From the NCBI RefSeq assembly GCF_900117455.1, contig NZ_FPHO01000003.1, forward strand, positions 806,001-870,000: a stretch of 64,000 bases of DNA, in the 5' to 3' direction. Under the pieces are notes generated by a model that searched no databases, was not told the origin of the DNA, and saw nothing but the letters and a program-made list of their open reading frames with translations. Below, piece after piece: positions 52,746 through 61,680 of the stretch. Position 1 is the stretch's first letter, and every line of letters starts with the position of its first letter. Source of the DNA: Hyphomicrobium sp. CS1GBMeth3 (GTDB lineage: Bacteria; Pseudomonadota; Alphaproteobacteria; Rhizobiales; Hyphomicrobiaceae). Position numbers and translations under genes: made by a program.

Positions 52746-54065
52746 ATGGCTCAATCTTCGGCGACAATGGCAGGACACGGCGCAGTCGGCCCCGAGGCGC
52801 GCCACAGCGAAGTGGCCCCCGGCGAGATCGCGGTCGGTGTGTTCATCGGTCGCACGTCCGAGTTCTTCGACTTCTTCGTCTACGCCATCGCCTCGGTCAT
52901 CGTCTTTCCGAAGCTTCTCTTCCCACAAGCCGACGCGCTGACCGGCACGCTGTACTCTTTCGTCATCTTCGCGCTGGCCTTCATTGCACGCCCCTTCGGC
53001 ACGGCCATCTTCATGGCCATCGACCGCGCCTACGGCAAAGGCGTGAAAATGACCATTGCGCTGTTCCTGCTCGGGACGGCGACGGTCGCCATCGCGTTCC
53101 TGCCCGGCTACGAGAGCATCGGCGCCGCCGCCATCTGGCTCCTGGCCGCGGCGCGCATCTGCCAGGGCATCGCACTCGGCGGCACCTGGGACGGACTGTC
53201 CTCGCTTCTCTCCATCCACGCGCCGGAGCGCAACCGCGGCTGGTATGCGATGATCCCGCAGCTCGGCGCGCCGGCCGGCCTCATCGTTGCGAGCGCTCTG
53301 TTCGCCTTTTTCGTCGGCAAGCTGTCCGCGGAAGATTTCTTCGCCTGGGGCTGGCGCTATCCGTTCTTCGTCGCATTCGCCATAAATGTCGTCGCGCTCT
53401 TTGCGCGTCTCAGAATTGTCTCGACATCGGAGTATCGCGAGCTGTTCCTGAACCGCGAGTTGTATCCGGCTCGTGTGTCGGACACTCTGCGGGCGGAGGG
53501 CGGCAACGTCCTGACAGGCGCCTTCGCGCCGCTCGCGAGCTTCGCGCTGTTTCACATGGTGACCGTATTCCCCTTGTCCTGGGTGTTTCTGTTTACCTCT
53601 GAAGGCATCGCGCGCTTCTTGGTCATCCAGACCGTCAGCGCCTTCTTCGGCCTGCTCGCGATCTTCGCCTCCGGCATGATCGCCGACCGGATCGGACGCA
53701 GGTCCCTGTTGATGGGCTCCGCGCTCGCCATCGCCGCTTTCAGCGGATTCGCACCACAACTGCTCGACGCGGGATCCGTCGGCGAGACAATTTTCATGAT
53801 CCTCGGGTTTGTGTTGCTGGGCCTTTCGTTCGGTCAATCCTCGGGCGCCGTCGCCTCCGCTTTCTCGCCGGCGTTCCGCTACACGGGCTCTGCGATCACC
53901 ACGGATCTCGCTTGGCTCTTCGGGGCAGGCTTCGCTCCCCTCGCCGCCTTGCTGCTGTCGACCCACTTCGGGCTGATCTCGGCCGGTGCCTATCTATTGT
54001 CTGGCGCCGTCTGCACAGTCATTGCCCTTTGGATGAACGATCGCCTCGCGGCTAAAAACAGCTGA
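52746..54065 (+). CDS. MFS transporter, metabolite:H+ symporter type
   Basis: 439 aa with 12 helices. RTSEFFDFFVYAIASVIVFPKLLFP is the conserved start of this subfamily (ProP/ShiA-like), and IARPFGTAIFMAIDRAYGKGVKMT and GMIADRIGRRSLL are the MFS loop motifs. The same gene lies divergently beside cyoABCD in many Hyphomicrobiales, so a link to respiration or cofactor uptake is suspected. Substrate unknown. Confidence 0.88.
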   Translation: MAQSSATMAGHGAVGPEARHSEVAPGEIAVGVFIGRTSEFFDFFVYAIASVIVFPKLLFPQADALTGTLYSFVIFALAFIARPFGTAIFMAIDRAYGKGVKMTIALFLLGTATVAIAFLPGYESIGAAAIWLLAAARICQGIALGGTWDGLSSLLSIHAPERNRGWYAMIPQLGAPAGLIVASALFAFFVGKLSAEDFFAWGWRYPFFVAFAINVVALFARLRIVSTSEYRELFLNRELYPARVSDTLRAEGGNVLTGAFAPLASFALFHMVTVFPLSWVFLFTSEGIARFLVIQTVSAFFGLLAIFASGMIADRIGRRSLLMGSALAIAAFSGFAPQLLDAGSVGETIFMILGFVLLGLSFGQSSGAVASAFSPAFRYTGSAITTDLAWLFGAGFAPLAALLLSTHFGLISAGAYLLSGAVCTVIALWMNDRLAAKNS

Positions 54066-54118
54066 CCCAAAAAAACAGCACGCTTACGTCCCATGCTTGT
54101 GGCGCTCTGAAATGGCCA

Positions 54119-54143
54119 ATGGCGGCCGATATTCGGCCGCCAT
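54119..54143. terminator. Perfect hairpin between convergent genes
   Basis: Eleven-base arms ATGGCGGCCGA (54119-54129) and TCGGCCGCCAT (54133-54143) enclose a TAT loop. It lies between the ends of the MFS gene and the heme receptor gene. GC-rich and very stable, but without T-runs; likely a bidirectional terminator or 3'-end stabiliser. Confidence 0.55.
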
Positions 54144-54224
54144 GGAAGAACGCACGTCGTATCGCTGATGAAGGCGGGCGGGCTTACGGCCAAGATTGCC
54201 GATCAGCTCCGCCCACTCCTCTCG

Positions 54225-56430
54225 TCAGAACTGTGAGCGGAGGGTGAATAGCGCCGTCCGCCCCCTGCCTGTGTCACCCGTAAAGCCACCAGACGCACCC
54301 GTGGATAGCTCAGGCGTATAGGCACGGTCGAACACGTTGGTGACGGTCACCCCGAGCGTCGTGTTATAGTCGGTCTTATAGCTCGCATAGAGATCCAGGA
54401 GCTCATAACCGTCGGTAAACGGGTGCGCACCGGGCGCAACGTTGATTTCGCCGATGTAAGCCTCGGACACGATATAGCCCTTGGCACCGATGACCAGCCG
54501 CTCATCGAGGAAGCGCAGACCACCCGTCAGCGTCAGAACGTGATCCGGCAGATAGCTCTGTGCGCCGAAGCCATTGATCTGTGGAGGCAGATCGCTATCG
54601 GTGTAGGTGTAGGCAATCCCAGCAAACACATAGCCAGCATCGTAGTTGCCCTCGATCTCAACACCCTGGACGTCAGACGTACCCGCGTTGTTGCAATAGA
54701 AGACCTGTCCCGTGGGACTAAAGCAGGCGGTGACGTAATTTTCCACGTCCTGCTTGTAATAGTTGGCCTTGAAGCGGAAGCGGTCGTCTCGCGTCAGCAG
54801 ACCATCGACGAAGATGTTGGCGCCGAATTCCCAGCCCTTGGAGATCTCCGGCTCAAGAAACGGATTGGGCGAGAAAAACATCGGTGGACCGCCCGTGGCC
54901 GGATGCACGCCGCCCGTCAGAAGCTCGCTTACCGTCGGAGCGCGGAACGCTTCGGCGTAGGTAACGTAAGGCTGAAGCCATTGCCAAGGCGTCGCCGCCA
55001 GCGTGACTTTCGGATTCCATCGGCCCTCGTCGACATCGACCACGTAAGGTCCAGGAGGCATGCCGAGCGGATTGCCAGGCCCGACCGATCCTTGGCCGTC
55101 CACTTTGAACCTATCGTAGCGCAGGCCACCGATGAGATCGAAGATACCGTAAGAAAATGTCGTCTCAGAGAACACACCCTGGATGCTGCTTTCGCCGCTC
55201 GGATTGACGCCATAACCGGGTTGCGTAGTGCTGTTTATGACATCGACGTCATCAAAGAAGTACTCGTAGCCGTACTGCGAGCTGACCCGCACACCTCCGA
55301 GATTGAACTTCGAGACGTTCGTGACGTCGAAGCCCATACTCTCGTCATCAATCTCACGACCGGCCGAGCCTCCACCGTTTGAGATAAGAGGCGTGCTGTC
55401 ATAGTTCATCGTGACGTTGTTGCGATAGAGATTGACCTTCAGGTTCACCAGATCGGTTGAAATCGGATTGTACGAATAGCTGGCCGTGAAGGTCTCTGAG
55501 CGCAAGCCTTGCGGATACGTATTGGCGAGGAATTCGTTGTCGTAGATCACACCGCCAAACTTCAACTTGTGTTCCTCCGAACAGACCGGAAATAAGGTCC
55601 TGTTCAGTGTATGGAACCTCGACGCCGTCTCCGTTGTCGTAATTGCCGGGATCACGTTTGCTGATAGCCCCTGCAAAACCGACGCGGCCGTTAGTAACAC
55701 CAGCAGCGACCATTTCAGACCAGCCCGCTTCGTTCGCCCCCCAGCTCACGTTGGTGAGCGCACCAACCGTCTGTCCGGGTTTGACAATATCGCCGATATC
55801 GAGCGTACGAAAGTTCGCCGTACCAGCGAGCGCACCTGCACCGCCCGCCGTGGACACCGCGCCACGCTGGATGTCGATGCCGGCCAAAAGCGCTGGATCG
55901 ACGTAGGCAAACCCTTGTGCTTCGTGGCCAGTGAAGCGGAAATTCTGGCGCACACCATCGATCGTCATGTTGACACGCCCGGAGCCTTCGAAGCCGCGGA
56001 TGTTGACCGCAATGCCCGGGTTGTTGATGCTTTCTCGCGTCGAAGTACCGGGTACGGATCGCAGAACGTCACCCGTGTCGACCTGACCGTATGTCTGTAG
56101 ATCGCTAAAGCTCACAGAGCTGACGGAAGCCGGCGTGCGATATGGCGCATCACGTCGCGACTGCTCGGGCGAGATTGGCGGCTGCTCTGGTTCGGGAGCG
56201 ACCGGTGCGGGCGACGAGGGGGCCGCCTTCTTCGCAGCGGCGGCTTTCTTCTTTTTCGCGGCTTGCGCCTCGACCTTAACCGGATCCAGCTCTACGGGAC
56301 TTTGGGCTTGCGCGGCCCCAGTCAACAGCAAGATCAGGCTGCTCACACCCAAAAGCAGCGACCCAAAACGCACATGCTTCAACGACGGCGCAAACGACAT
56401 CGGCGCGCCGCACTGTTGTACGGATTCCAT
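54225..56430 (-). pseudogene. TonB-dependent heme receptor, frameshifted
   Basis: Two overlapping reading frames make one outer-membrane heme/hemoglobin receptor (HmuR/HemR-like). The first (from ATG 56430) has a signal peptide ending AQAQS, a Lys/Ala/Pro-rich linker, the plug (GIAVNIRGFEGSGRVNMTIDGVRQNF, in parts) and early barrel to PYTEQDLISGLF. Near 55575-55590 it leaves frame; the second continues with EEHKLKFGG, FRAP box (EAFRAPTVSELL), a His in the following loop, and NPFLEPEISKGWEFG, ending FTLRSQF. Family members have about eight more residues at the break, so a small deletion is likely. Loss of function is expected unless this is a sequencing error. Divergent from hmuTUV across an iron-type operator. 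Confidence 0.8.
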
Positions 56431-56591
56431 TTCAACCCCCCAGCTATTCGAGCAGACGACATTGCTGGCTGGCTGACCGATCCGCGCAGGGTTCGGCGAT
56501 GGCGGGCTGGCTATCTTCAAGTTGCCGCTTGCCGGGTGCGAGCCTCGCACGCGCAGGCAACTCGTCATCTTGAATGGATTGCGCTTATCAA

Positions 56592-56614
56592 ATCTTGACG
56601 TACATCGTCAAGAT
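56592..56614. promoter_or_regulatory. Perfect palindrome, RirA-like iron-responsive operator
   Basis: Arms ATCTTGACG (56592-56600) and CGTCAAGAT (56606-56614) flank TACAT. Inside is TGA-N9-TCA (56596-56610), the IRO-box pattern reported for RirA in rhizobia. It lies about 160 bases before the heme receptor start and 82 before hmuT. The minus-strand TTGACG of the right arm could be a -35, with ATAAGC 17 bases on as -10 for the receptor gene. Regulation by iron is inferred; no rirA gene is in the window. Confidence 0.65.
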
Positions 56615-56695
56615 ATGACACGTATCCGCTTGAGCTGCGAAGCGAGATCGCAGCTCTATGGTGCAAATATGTAGCAACCGGCGGGATGGCCCGAA

Positions 56696-57628
56696 ATGGC
56701 AGCACTCTCTAGGTTATCGTTATGTACGTCGGCCTTCGTCGCGTGCGTTCTTGTATTCGCCTCACTTGCAGGCACAGCATCGGCCCAGCCAAGCAACAGT
56801 GAAAAGGCCGCATCGGCCGCGGCCGATGCGACGAAAATCATTTCGATCGGCGGCGACATCACCGAAATCCTCTACGCCATCGGCGCCGACAAGAGCATCG
56901 TCGCGATCGACTCGACAAGCCAGTATCCGCCCGAAGCCCTGCAGCAGAAAAAGGACGTCGGCTACATGCGGGCGCTCTCGACGGAAGGCGTGCTGTCGGT
57001 AAACGCCAGTCTGATCATCGCATCCGACCGCGCAGGACCGCCCGAGGTCGTCAAGACGCTCAAATCATCCCCTATTCAATATATTGAGATCGCGGAGGAC
57101 TTCAGCCCTCTGGGAATTGCCGGAAAGGCACGGCAAGTATCGCGCATCGTCGGGCTAGAGGCAGCAGGTAACGAGCTGGCTTCGCGCATCGAGGGCGACT
57201 TCGAAACCCTGGCCGCGCAACGTGGATCCATAAAGAAACCTCTGCGCGCGCTGTTCGTTCTGAACGTCGCCAATGGACGGGCAACCGTAGGCGGCAGCAA
57301 CACCAGCGCCGATGCGATCCTGAAGCTCGCGGGTGCCGAGAACGCCGCCGCTTCGATCAACGGCTTCAAGCCAATCTCCGATGAAGCCATGGTCGAGCTA
57401 AAACCCGAGGCCATCGTCACCATGCGCCGGTCGAATGGCAATCACGACGCCCACCAGATCCTGGCCATGAAGGGCATGAGCACGAGCCCCGCAGCGGTAG
57501 AAAAGCGCGTCTTCAGCATGGATGGGCTCTACCTGCTCGGATTTGGACCGCGAGCGCCGGCCGCAGCACTGGATCTCATGCGCATGCTCTATCCGGAGCT
57601 CCCGAAGCGCGCAGAGCTCGCAAGGTAA
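56696..57628 (+). CDS. hmuT: Heme ABC transporter periplasmic binding protein
   Basis: 310 aa with a signal peptide (LVFASLAGTASAQ). Two-lobed FecB-like protein: IISIGGDITEILYAIGADKSIVAID, RALSTEGVLSVNASLIIASDRAGPPEVV and ATVGGSNTSADAILKLAGAENAA match HmuT. It hands heme from the outer-membrane receptor to HmuUV. Starts divergently from the receptor gene; its stop overlaps the hmuU start by one base. Confidence 0.93.
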   Translation: MAALSRLSLCTSAFVACVLVFASLAGTASAQPSNSEKAASAAADATKIISIGGDITEILYAIGADKSIVAIDSTSQYPPEALQQKKDVGYMRALSTEGVLSVNASLIIASDRAGPPEVVKTLKSSPIQYIEIAEDFSPLGIAGKARQVSRIVGLEAAGNELASRIEGDFETLAAQRGSIKKPLRALFVLNVANGRATVGGSNTSADAILKLAGAENAAASINGFKPISDEAMVELKPEAIVTMRRSNGNHDAHQILAMKGMSTSPAAVEKRVFSMDGLYLLGFGPRAPAAALDLMRMLYPELPKRAELAR

Positions 57629-58716
57629 TGCAGAAAGCCCTCTCGGACAGGAACGCGGCAAAGCCATTGGATCGTGAGACGATAGGTAGGAGGCTCGTCG
57701 TTGCATCGATCCTGGCGCTGTCCGTGGCCGTCGTGCTCTCTCTGTCCATCGGCGCAACTGGCATCACGCTGATCGCACTCTGGCGCGTGGTCGAGGCCTC
57801 CCTGTTCGGCACCACTGACCCTCAGCTTCTAACGGAGCAGCTCGTGCTCTTCGGGATCAGGTTGCCGCGCACGCTCCTCGGCGCCTTCGTGGGCGCTGCC
57901 CTTGGCGTCAGCGGCGCAATGATGCAGGGACTGTTCCGTAACCCGCTCGCCGATCCGGGCATCGTCGGCGTCTCGTCGGGTGCTGCCCTGGCCGCCGTCG
58001 CGACCATTGCGCTCGGCAATGGCCTCGCTTTACCGTGGGTCCAGATGTTCGGTGTCTACGCCCTGCCGTTCGCGGCCTTCTTCGGCGGCTTCCTGACGAC
58101 GACGCTCCTCGTACTCATCGCCGGCCGCCGTGGGGAGCTCATGATCGGCGCGTTGCTGCTTTCGGGCATCGCCATCGGAGCCATCGCCGGCGCTCTGACG
58201 GGCCTTATCTCCTACGCCAGCGACGATCGCGAGTTGCGCGACCTCACTCTCTGGTCGCTCGGCAGCATCTCCGGCGCGAGCTGGCCCAAAGTGATCGCCA
58301 TTCTCCCCTTTGCGGCTGTTATCGTCGTCGTGCTGCCGTTCGTCATTCGCGCGCTCAACGGCTTTCTGCTCGGTGAAGCCGAGGCCTACCACCTGGGCGT
58401 GGACGTCGAGCGAACCAAATGGCTGCTGATCCTCAGCACGGCCGCCTCGGTCGGGGCCGCAGTCGCCGTCGCCGGAATCGTCGGCTTCGTCGGCATCGTC
58501 GTGCCGCATTTCGTGCGCCTCATCGCCGGACCCGACCATCGGTTCGTATTGCCGTGCAGCGCTCTGCTCGGCGCGACGCTGTTGTTGCTGGCCGATGTGA
58601 TAGCCCGCATGGTCGTGCGTCCTGCAGAGCTGCCGCTTGGAATCGTGATGGCCGCCATTGGCGCGCCCATCTTCCTGCACATCGTTTTACGCCGCAGCAT
58701 CGGTGGCCTGGAGTAG
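57628..58716 (+). CDS. hmuU: Heme ABC transporter permease
   Basis: 362 aa, FecCD family, 9-10 helices: RLPRTLLGAFVGAALGVSGAMMQGLFRNPLADPGIVGVSSGAAL (in parts), WSLGSISGASW and VPHFVRLIAGPDHRFVLP. Forms the inner-membrane channel as a dimer with HmuV. ATG 57628 shares its A with the hmuT stop. Confidence 0.95.
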   Translation: MQKALSDRNAAKPLDRETIGRRLVVASILALSVAVVLSLSIGATGITLIALWRVVEASLFGTTDPQLLTEQLVLFGIRLPRTLLGAFVGAALGVSGAMMQGLFRNPLADPGIVGVSSGAALAAVATIALGNGLALPWVQMFGVYALPFAAFFGGFLTTTLLVLIAGRRGELMIGALLLSGIAIGAIAGALTGLISYASDDRELRDLTLWSLGSISGASWPKVIAILPFAAVIVVVLPFVIRALNGFLLGEAEAYHLGVDVERTKWLLILSTAASVGAAVAVAGIVGFVGIVVPHFVRLIAGPDHRFVLPCSALLGATLLLLADVIARMVVRPAELPLGIVMAAIGAPIFLHIVLRRSIGGLE

Positions 58717-58720
58717 AGCC

Positions 58721-59554
58721 ATGCTGGAAGCACGCGGAATTGTCCTCGAACGTCGCGGACGGCGCCTTCTGGACGGGATCGACCTCGCGATCCCGGCCGG
58801 GCGTGTCACGGCAATTATCGGCCCGAACGGAGCTGGCAAGTCCATGCTTCTGAAGGTGCTGGCAGGCGAGCTGAAACCGAGCATAGGCTCCATAGTGCTC
58901 GACGACCGTGATCTTCGGACGTTCTCAGCCGCGGCGCTCTCGCGGCGGCGCGCCATGGTTCCACAGGCGACGAGCTTGTCGTTCCCCTTCACCGTGATCG
59001 AGGTGGTGCGTCTCGGAGCGTCGGTCCCCGGCTTCGACAGCATTGAGACACCCGCGCATAGGATCGCCGACCGTGCCCTGCAAGCCGTCGACCTCGAAAG
59101 CTTTCGAACCCGCCTCTACAGCGAGCTTTCGGGCGGCGAAAAGCAGAGAGTTCATATTGCGCGCGCACTCTGCCAGCTCGATGCTGCCCATCGCAAACCG
59201 GGGGAAGCGGCGATCCTGATCCTCGACGAGCCAACCTCCAGTCTCGATCTGGCGCATCAAATCCGCGTTCTCGACGAAGCCCGGCGCCAAGCCGAGACCG
59301 GGCGCGCGGTGCTCGTCGTCCTTCACGACTTGAACCTGGCCGCCGCGTGGGCTGATGACATTGTGCTCATGAGTAGCGGACGCATTCTGGCCCGCGGATC
59401 GCCCGTCGTCGTTTTCAACGACGAGCTTCTTTCGGCGGCCTACGGATGCGAAATCCGCGTCAATCGTGCGCCTCCTCAGGGCGTGCCCTATATGCTCCCC
59501 CAGCTATTGACGACATCCCCTCCCGGCTCCATCGCAATAAACAATCCGTATTGA
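58721..59554 (+). CDS. hmuV: Heme ABC transporter ATPase
   Basis: 277 aa from ATG 58721, four bases after the hmuU stop. Walker A GPNGAGKS (34-41), Q-loop in PQATSLSFPF, signature LSGGEKQRVHIARAL, Walker B LILDEPTSSLD and the H-loop VVLHDLNLAA are intact, with the insertion before Walker B (DAAHRKPGEAA) common to HmuV. Powers heme import. hmuS and tonB-exbBD are not in the window. Confidence 0.95.
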   Translation: MLEARGIVLERRGRRLLDGIDLAIPAGRVTAIIGPNGAGKSMLLKVLAGELKPSIGSIVLDDRDLRTFSAAALSRRRAMVPQATSLSFPFTVIEVVRLGASVPGFDSIETPAHRIADRALQAVDLESFRTRLYSELSGGEKQRVHIARALCQLDAAHRKPGEAAILILDEPTSSLDLAHQIRVLDEARRQAETGRAVLVVLHDLNLAAAWADDIVLMSSGRILARGSPVVVFNDELLSAAYGCEIRVNRAPPQGVPYMLPQLLTTSPPGSIAINNPY

Positions 59555-59558
59555 GCCG

Positions 59559-59725
59559 CTATTCAGGCAGGCCCGCCTTTCGTAGGCCGTCGGCAAATAT
59601 GGAGAGATGCTCGGGCCGGTGGATCGGGAGCCAAATCTTTGAGATTCGAGATGCGAAGCGCAGGGACGAGATCGCGCAGCTGATCCAGCGCTCGCTCTGC
59701 GGCGCCCGCGATCGGTCACAGAATG
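59559..59725 (-). pseudogene. Frameshifted C-terminal remnant, adenylate cyclase/TPR-like
   Basis: In the gap between hmuV and the symporter the minus strand codes AAERALDQLRDLVPALRISN, then LKDLAP. A one-base shift near 59624-59630 leads to IHRPEHLSIFADGLRKAGLPE and a TAG at 59559. The end GLRKAGLPE, with the preceding TPR-like helix, is characteristic of class III adenylate/guanylate cyclases with TPR tails in Hyphomicrobiales. A stop codon precedes the preserved part. Only the last 50 or so codons of such a gene survive. Confidence 0.6.
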
Positions 59726-59738
59726 AGTCAATTCCGCA

Positions 59739-61313
59739 TCAACGGAACATCCAGATCAACATGATAACAGCTGCGCCGATGGCCGCCGCAGCCCACCTGT
59801 AATCCCACCGATCACCGCAGTCCGGCCGCGTGTCACGTGGCGTCCATAGTAGGCTTGGTACTGAGACAGTCTGGCCCCGTGGCTGAGCGAGGCTTACGCC
59901 TACGGCGACGAGCAAACAGAGCAGAGCCGTCGCACCCGCTACGATGGTGAAATGGGGTAATCCGTCTGCAACGCCGTGCATGCTGCACCAGATCTTCCAG
60001 ACGAAGATGGCACATCCGATAGTGTGACCCAGGACAAGTGCGGTGATCGCACCGGCGGTGGTCGCGCGCCACCAAAACATTGCAAGCAGAAAAACCGCAG
60101 CGACCGGCGGAACCGCTAGGGAAAAAACCTGCTGGATGTAATTGAAGAGACCTGGAAAGTGTCGAATGACGAGCGGCCAGAACGCTGCGATGACGACGAA
60201 CACGAGGGTTGTCAGACGCCCGAGCCACAGCGTGCGTCGCGGCGAGAGCTTGTGCTCAGAGGCATTTACGAAGTCATAAACGACCAGCGCCGACGCGGAG
60301 TTGAGCGTGGAGTCGATCGTCGACATGATGGCGGCGATCAGTCCCGCGAGCACGAGCCCGACCAAACCCGCTGGCAGATACGTGACGATCATCGTCGGAA
60401 ACACCTGATCGCCATCTGGCAGTCCTGGAAGGAGTGCGAACGCGAGAGCTCCAGGAATGGCAAACAGGAAGAGCGGCAAGAGCTTCAATGCCGCGGCGAG
60501 CATGGCGCCCCATCGCGCATGCTCGAGGTTCTTTGCGCCCAGCACACGCTGCATGATGTACTGATTGGCCGCCCAGTAATAGAATCCAAGGATCGGAAGA
60601 CCCACCAGCACGCCGAGCCATGGCAGAGCCGGGTCATCGAGGGGACGGATCAGCGAGAGCTTATCGCTCGGCACGGCAGCCATCGCCGCCGACCACGAAA
60701 AATCGAACTGCTCAAATAGCACGTAGGTAATCACGCCTGTTCCAGCCAGCAGAATGATGGCTTGAAGAACGTCCGTGTAAACGACCGCACGAAGGCCACC
60801 GAATGCCGTATAGAGGCCCGCAAATGCTGCGAGAGCGATGCATGCGGGAACAAACGGCAGTCCGGGAATGAGCGTTTGCAGGACCAACACACCGGCGTAA
60901 ATGCTGCCAGCCGTGTCGACAAAGATCGAAAGCACGATAGTGAGCGCCGATACGTATTTGCATACGAAGGGACCGAAACGGCGTTGTAGGTACTCGGGTA
61001 CTGTCGTGATCTGCGCGCGCAAGAAAACTGGGATGGTAACGAACGCCATAAAGATCAGGACAAGGGCGGCCATGAGCTCATAATGCGCGACGCTGATCCC
61101 GTTCTGATAAGCGGCGCCGGCAACGCCAATGATCGTCGTCGATGAAATGTTGGAAGCAAAGAGCGAAAATCCAACAGTGGCAAAGCCGAGGCTCCGACCG
61201 GCAAGAAAGAGCTCCTGAGCGGAGGTGACCTTGGTCGTCACCCTGACCCCGATTAAAATTACAACGGCGACATACGCGCCGATGAGCCCCCAGTCGAGCG
61301 CAGTTAGCGCCAT
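59739..61313 (-). CDS. Sodium/solute symporter (SSS family)
   Basis: 524 aa, 13-14 helices. LFLAGRSLGFATVGFSLFASNISSTTIIGVAGAAYQNG (in parts), GGLRAVVYTDVLQAIILL (SSS signature) and LAGLIAAIMSTIDSTLNSASALVVYDF (Na+ site with SS/TS residues) are typical of the SGLT-like branch. Might import a sugar, proline or other solute. Not functionally tied to heme genes by sequence; it lies between hmuV and a PepSY gene. Confidence 0.88.
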   Translation of the reverse strand: MALTALDWGLIGAYVAVVILIGVRVTTKVTSAQELFLAGRSLGFATVGFSLFASNISSTTIIGVAGAAYQNGISVAHYELMAALVLIFMAFVTIPVFLRAQITTVPEYLQRRFGPFVCKYVSALTIVLSIFVDTAGSIYAGVLVLQTLIPGLPFVPACIALAAFAGLYTAFGGLRAVVYTDVLQAIILLAGTGVITYVLFEQFDFSWSAAMAAVPSDKLSLIRPLDDPALPWLGVLVGLPILGFYYWAANQYIMQRVLGAKNLEHARWGAMLAAALKLLPLFLFAIPGALAFALLPGLPDGDQVFPTMIVTYLPAGLVGLVLAGLIAAIMSTIDSTLNSASALVVYDFVNASEHKLSPRRTLWLGRLTTLVFVVIAAFWPLVIRHFPGLFNYIQQVFSLAVPPVAAVFLLAMFWWRATTAGAITALVLGHTIGCAIFVWKIWCSMHGVADGLPHFTIVAGATALLCLLVAVGVSLAQPRGQTVSVPSLLWTPRDTRPDCGDRWDYRWAAAAIGAAVIMLIWMFR

Positions 61314-61680
61314 CCCTCCCCCGCTTCTTCTTGTTGACCCGCTTGCTCGTTCGGGCGTTCACCACCATTTCAGATTCTGCATAAGATGAGCCGCAACGGG
61401 CATGTCATCCGAAATTGACCGTGCCTCAAGCCACGACGAGACACAACCCAGGCAGCAAATTTGGTGGAACGTGCGGCTTCTCACCGAGCTTTGATGATGA
61501 CACAGCTCTATCGCACCGACTTTTGACGCGGCGGAACAGCCAAGAGGTGAAGGCGACGAGGGCTGGGCTCAGCAGGTCTCGCCCAACTGCAATCGGGCGC
61601 GCAACGACGGCCGGCCATCCCCTCAGGATCAGCCGCTTTATTAGCGGACCGGCACAGGTCGTAGCAGCTGCTTTAGAATC
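61314..61680. other. Intergenic region without recognised gene
   Basis: A 367-base gap between the symporter start and the PepSY gene end, both minus strand. Only short open frames without family likeness were found on either strand. A small CCGCT-TTATT-AGCGG hairpin at 61633-61647, just after the PepSY stop, could end its transcript, but no T-run follows. Confidence 0.45.

Noticed and set aside
52614..53966. Long open frame of about 450 codons on the minus strand opposite the MFS gene
   Set aside because: It is rich in Glu, Arg, Gly and Asp with no domain, and exactly mirrors the MFS coding strand; an antisense artefact of high GC.
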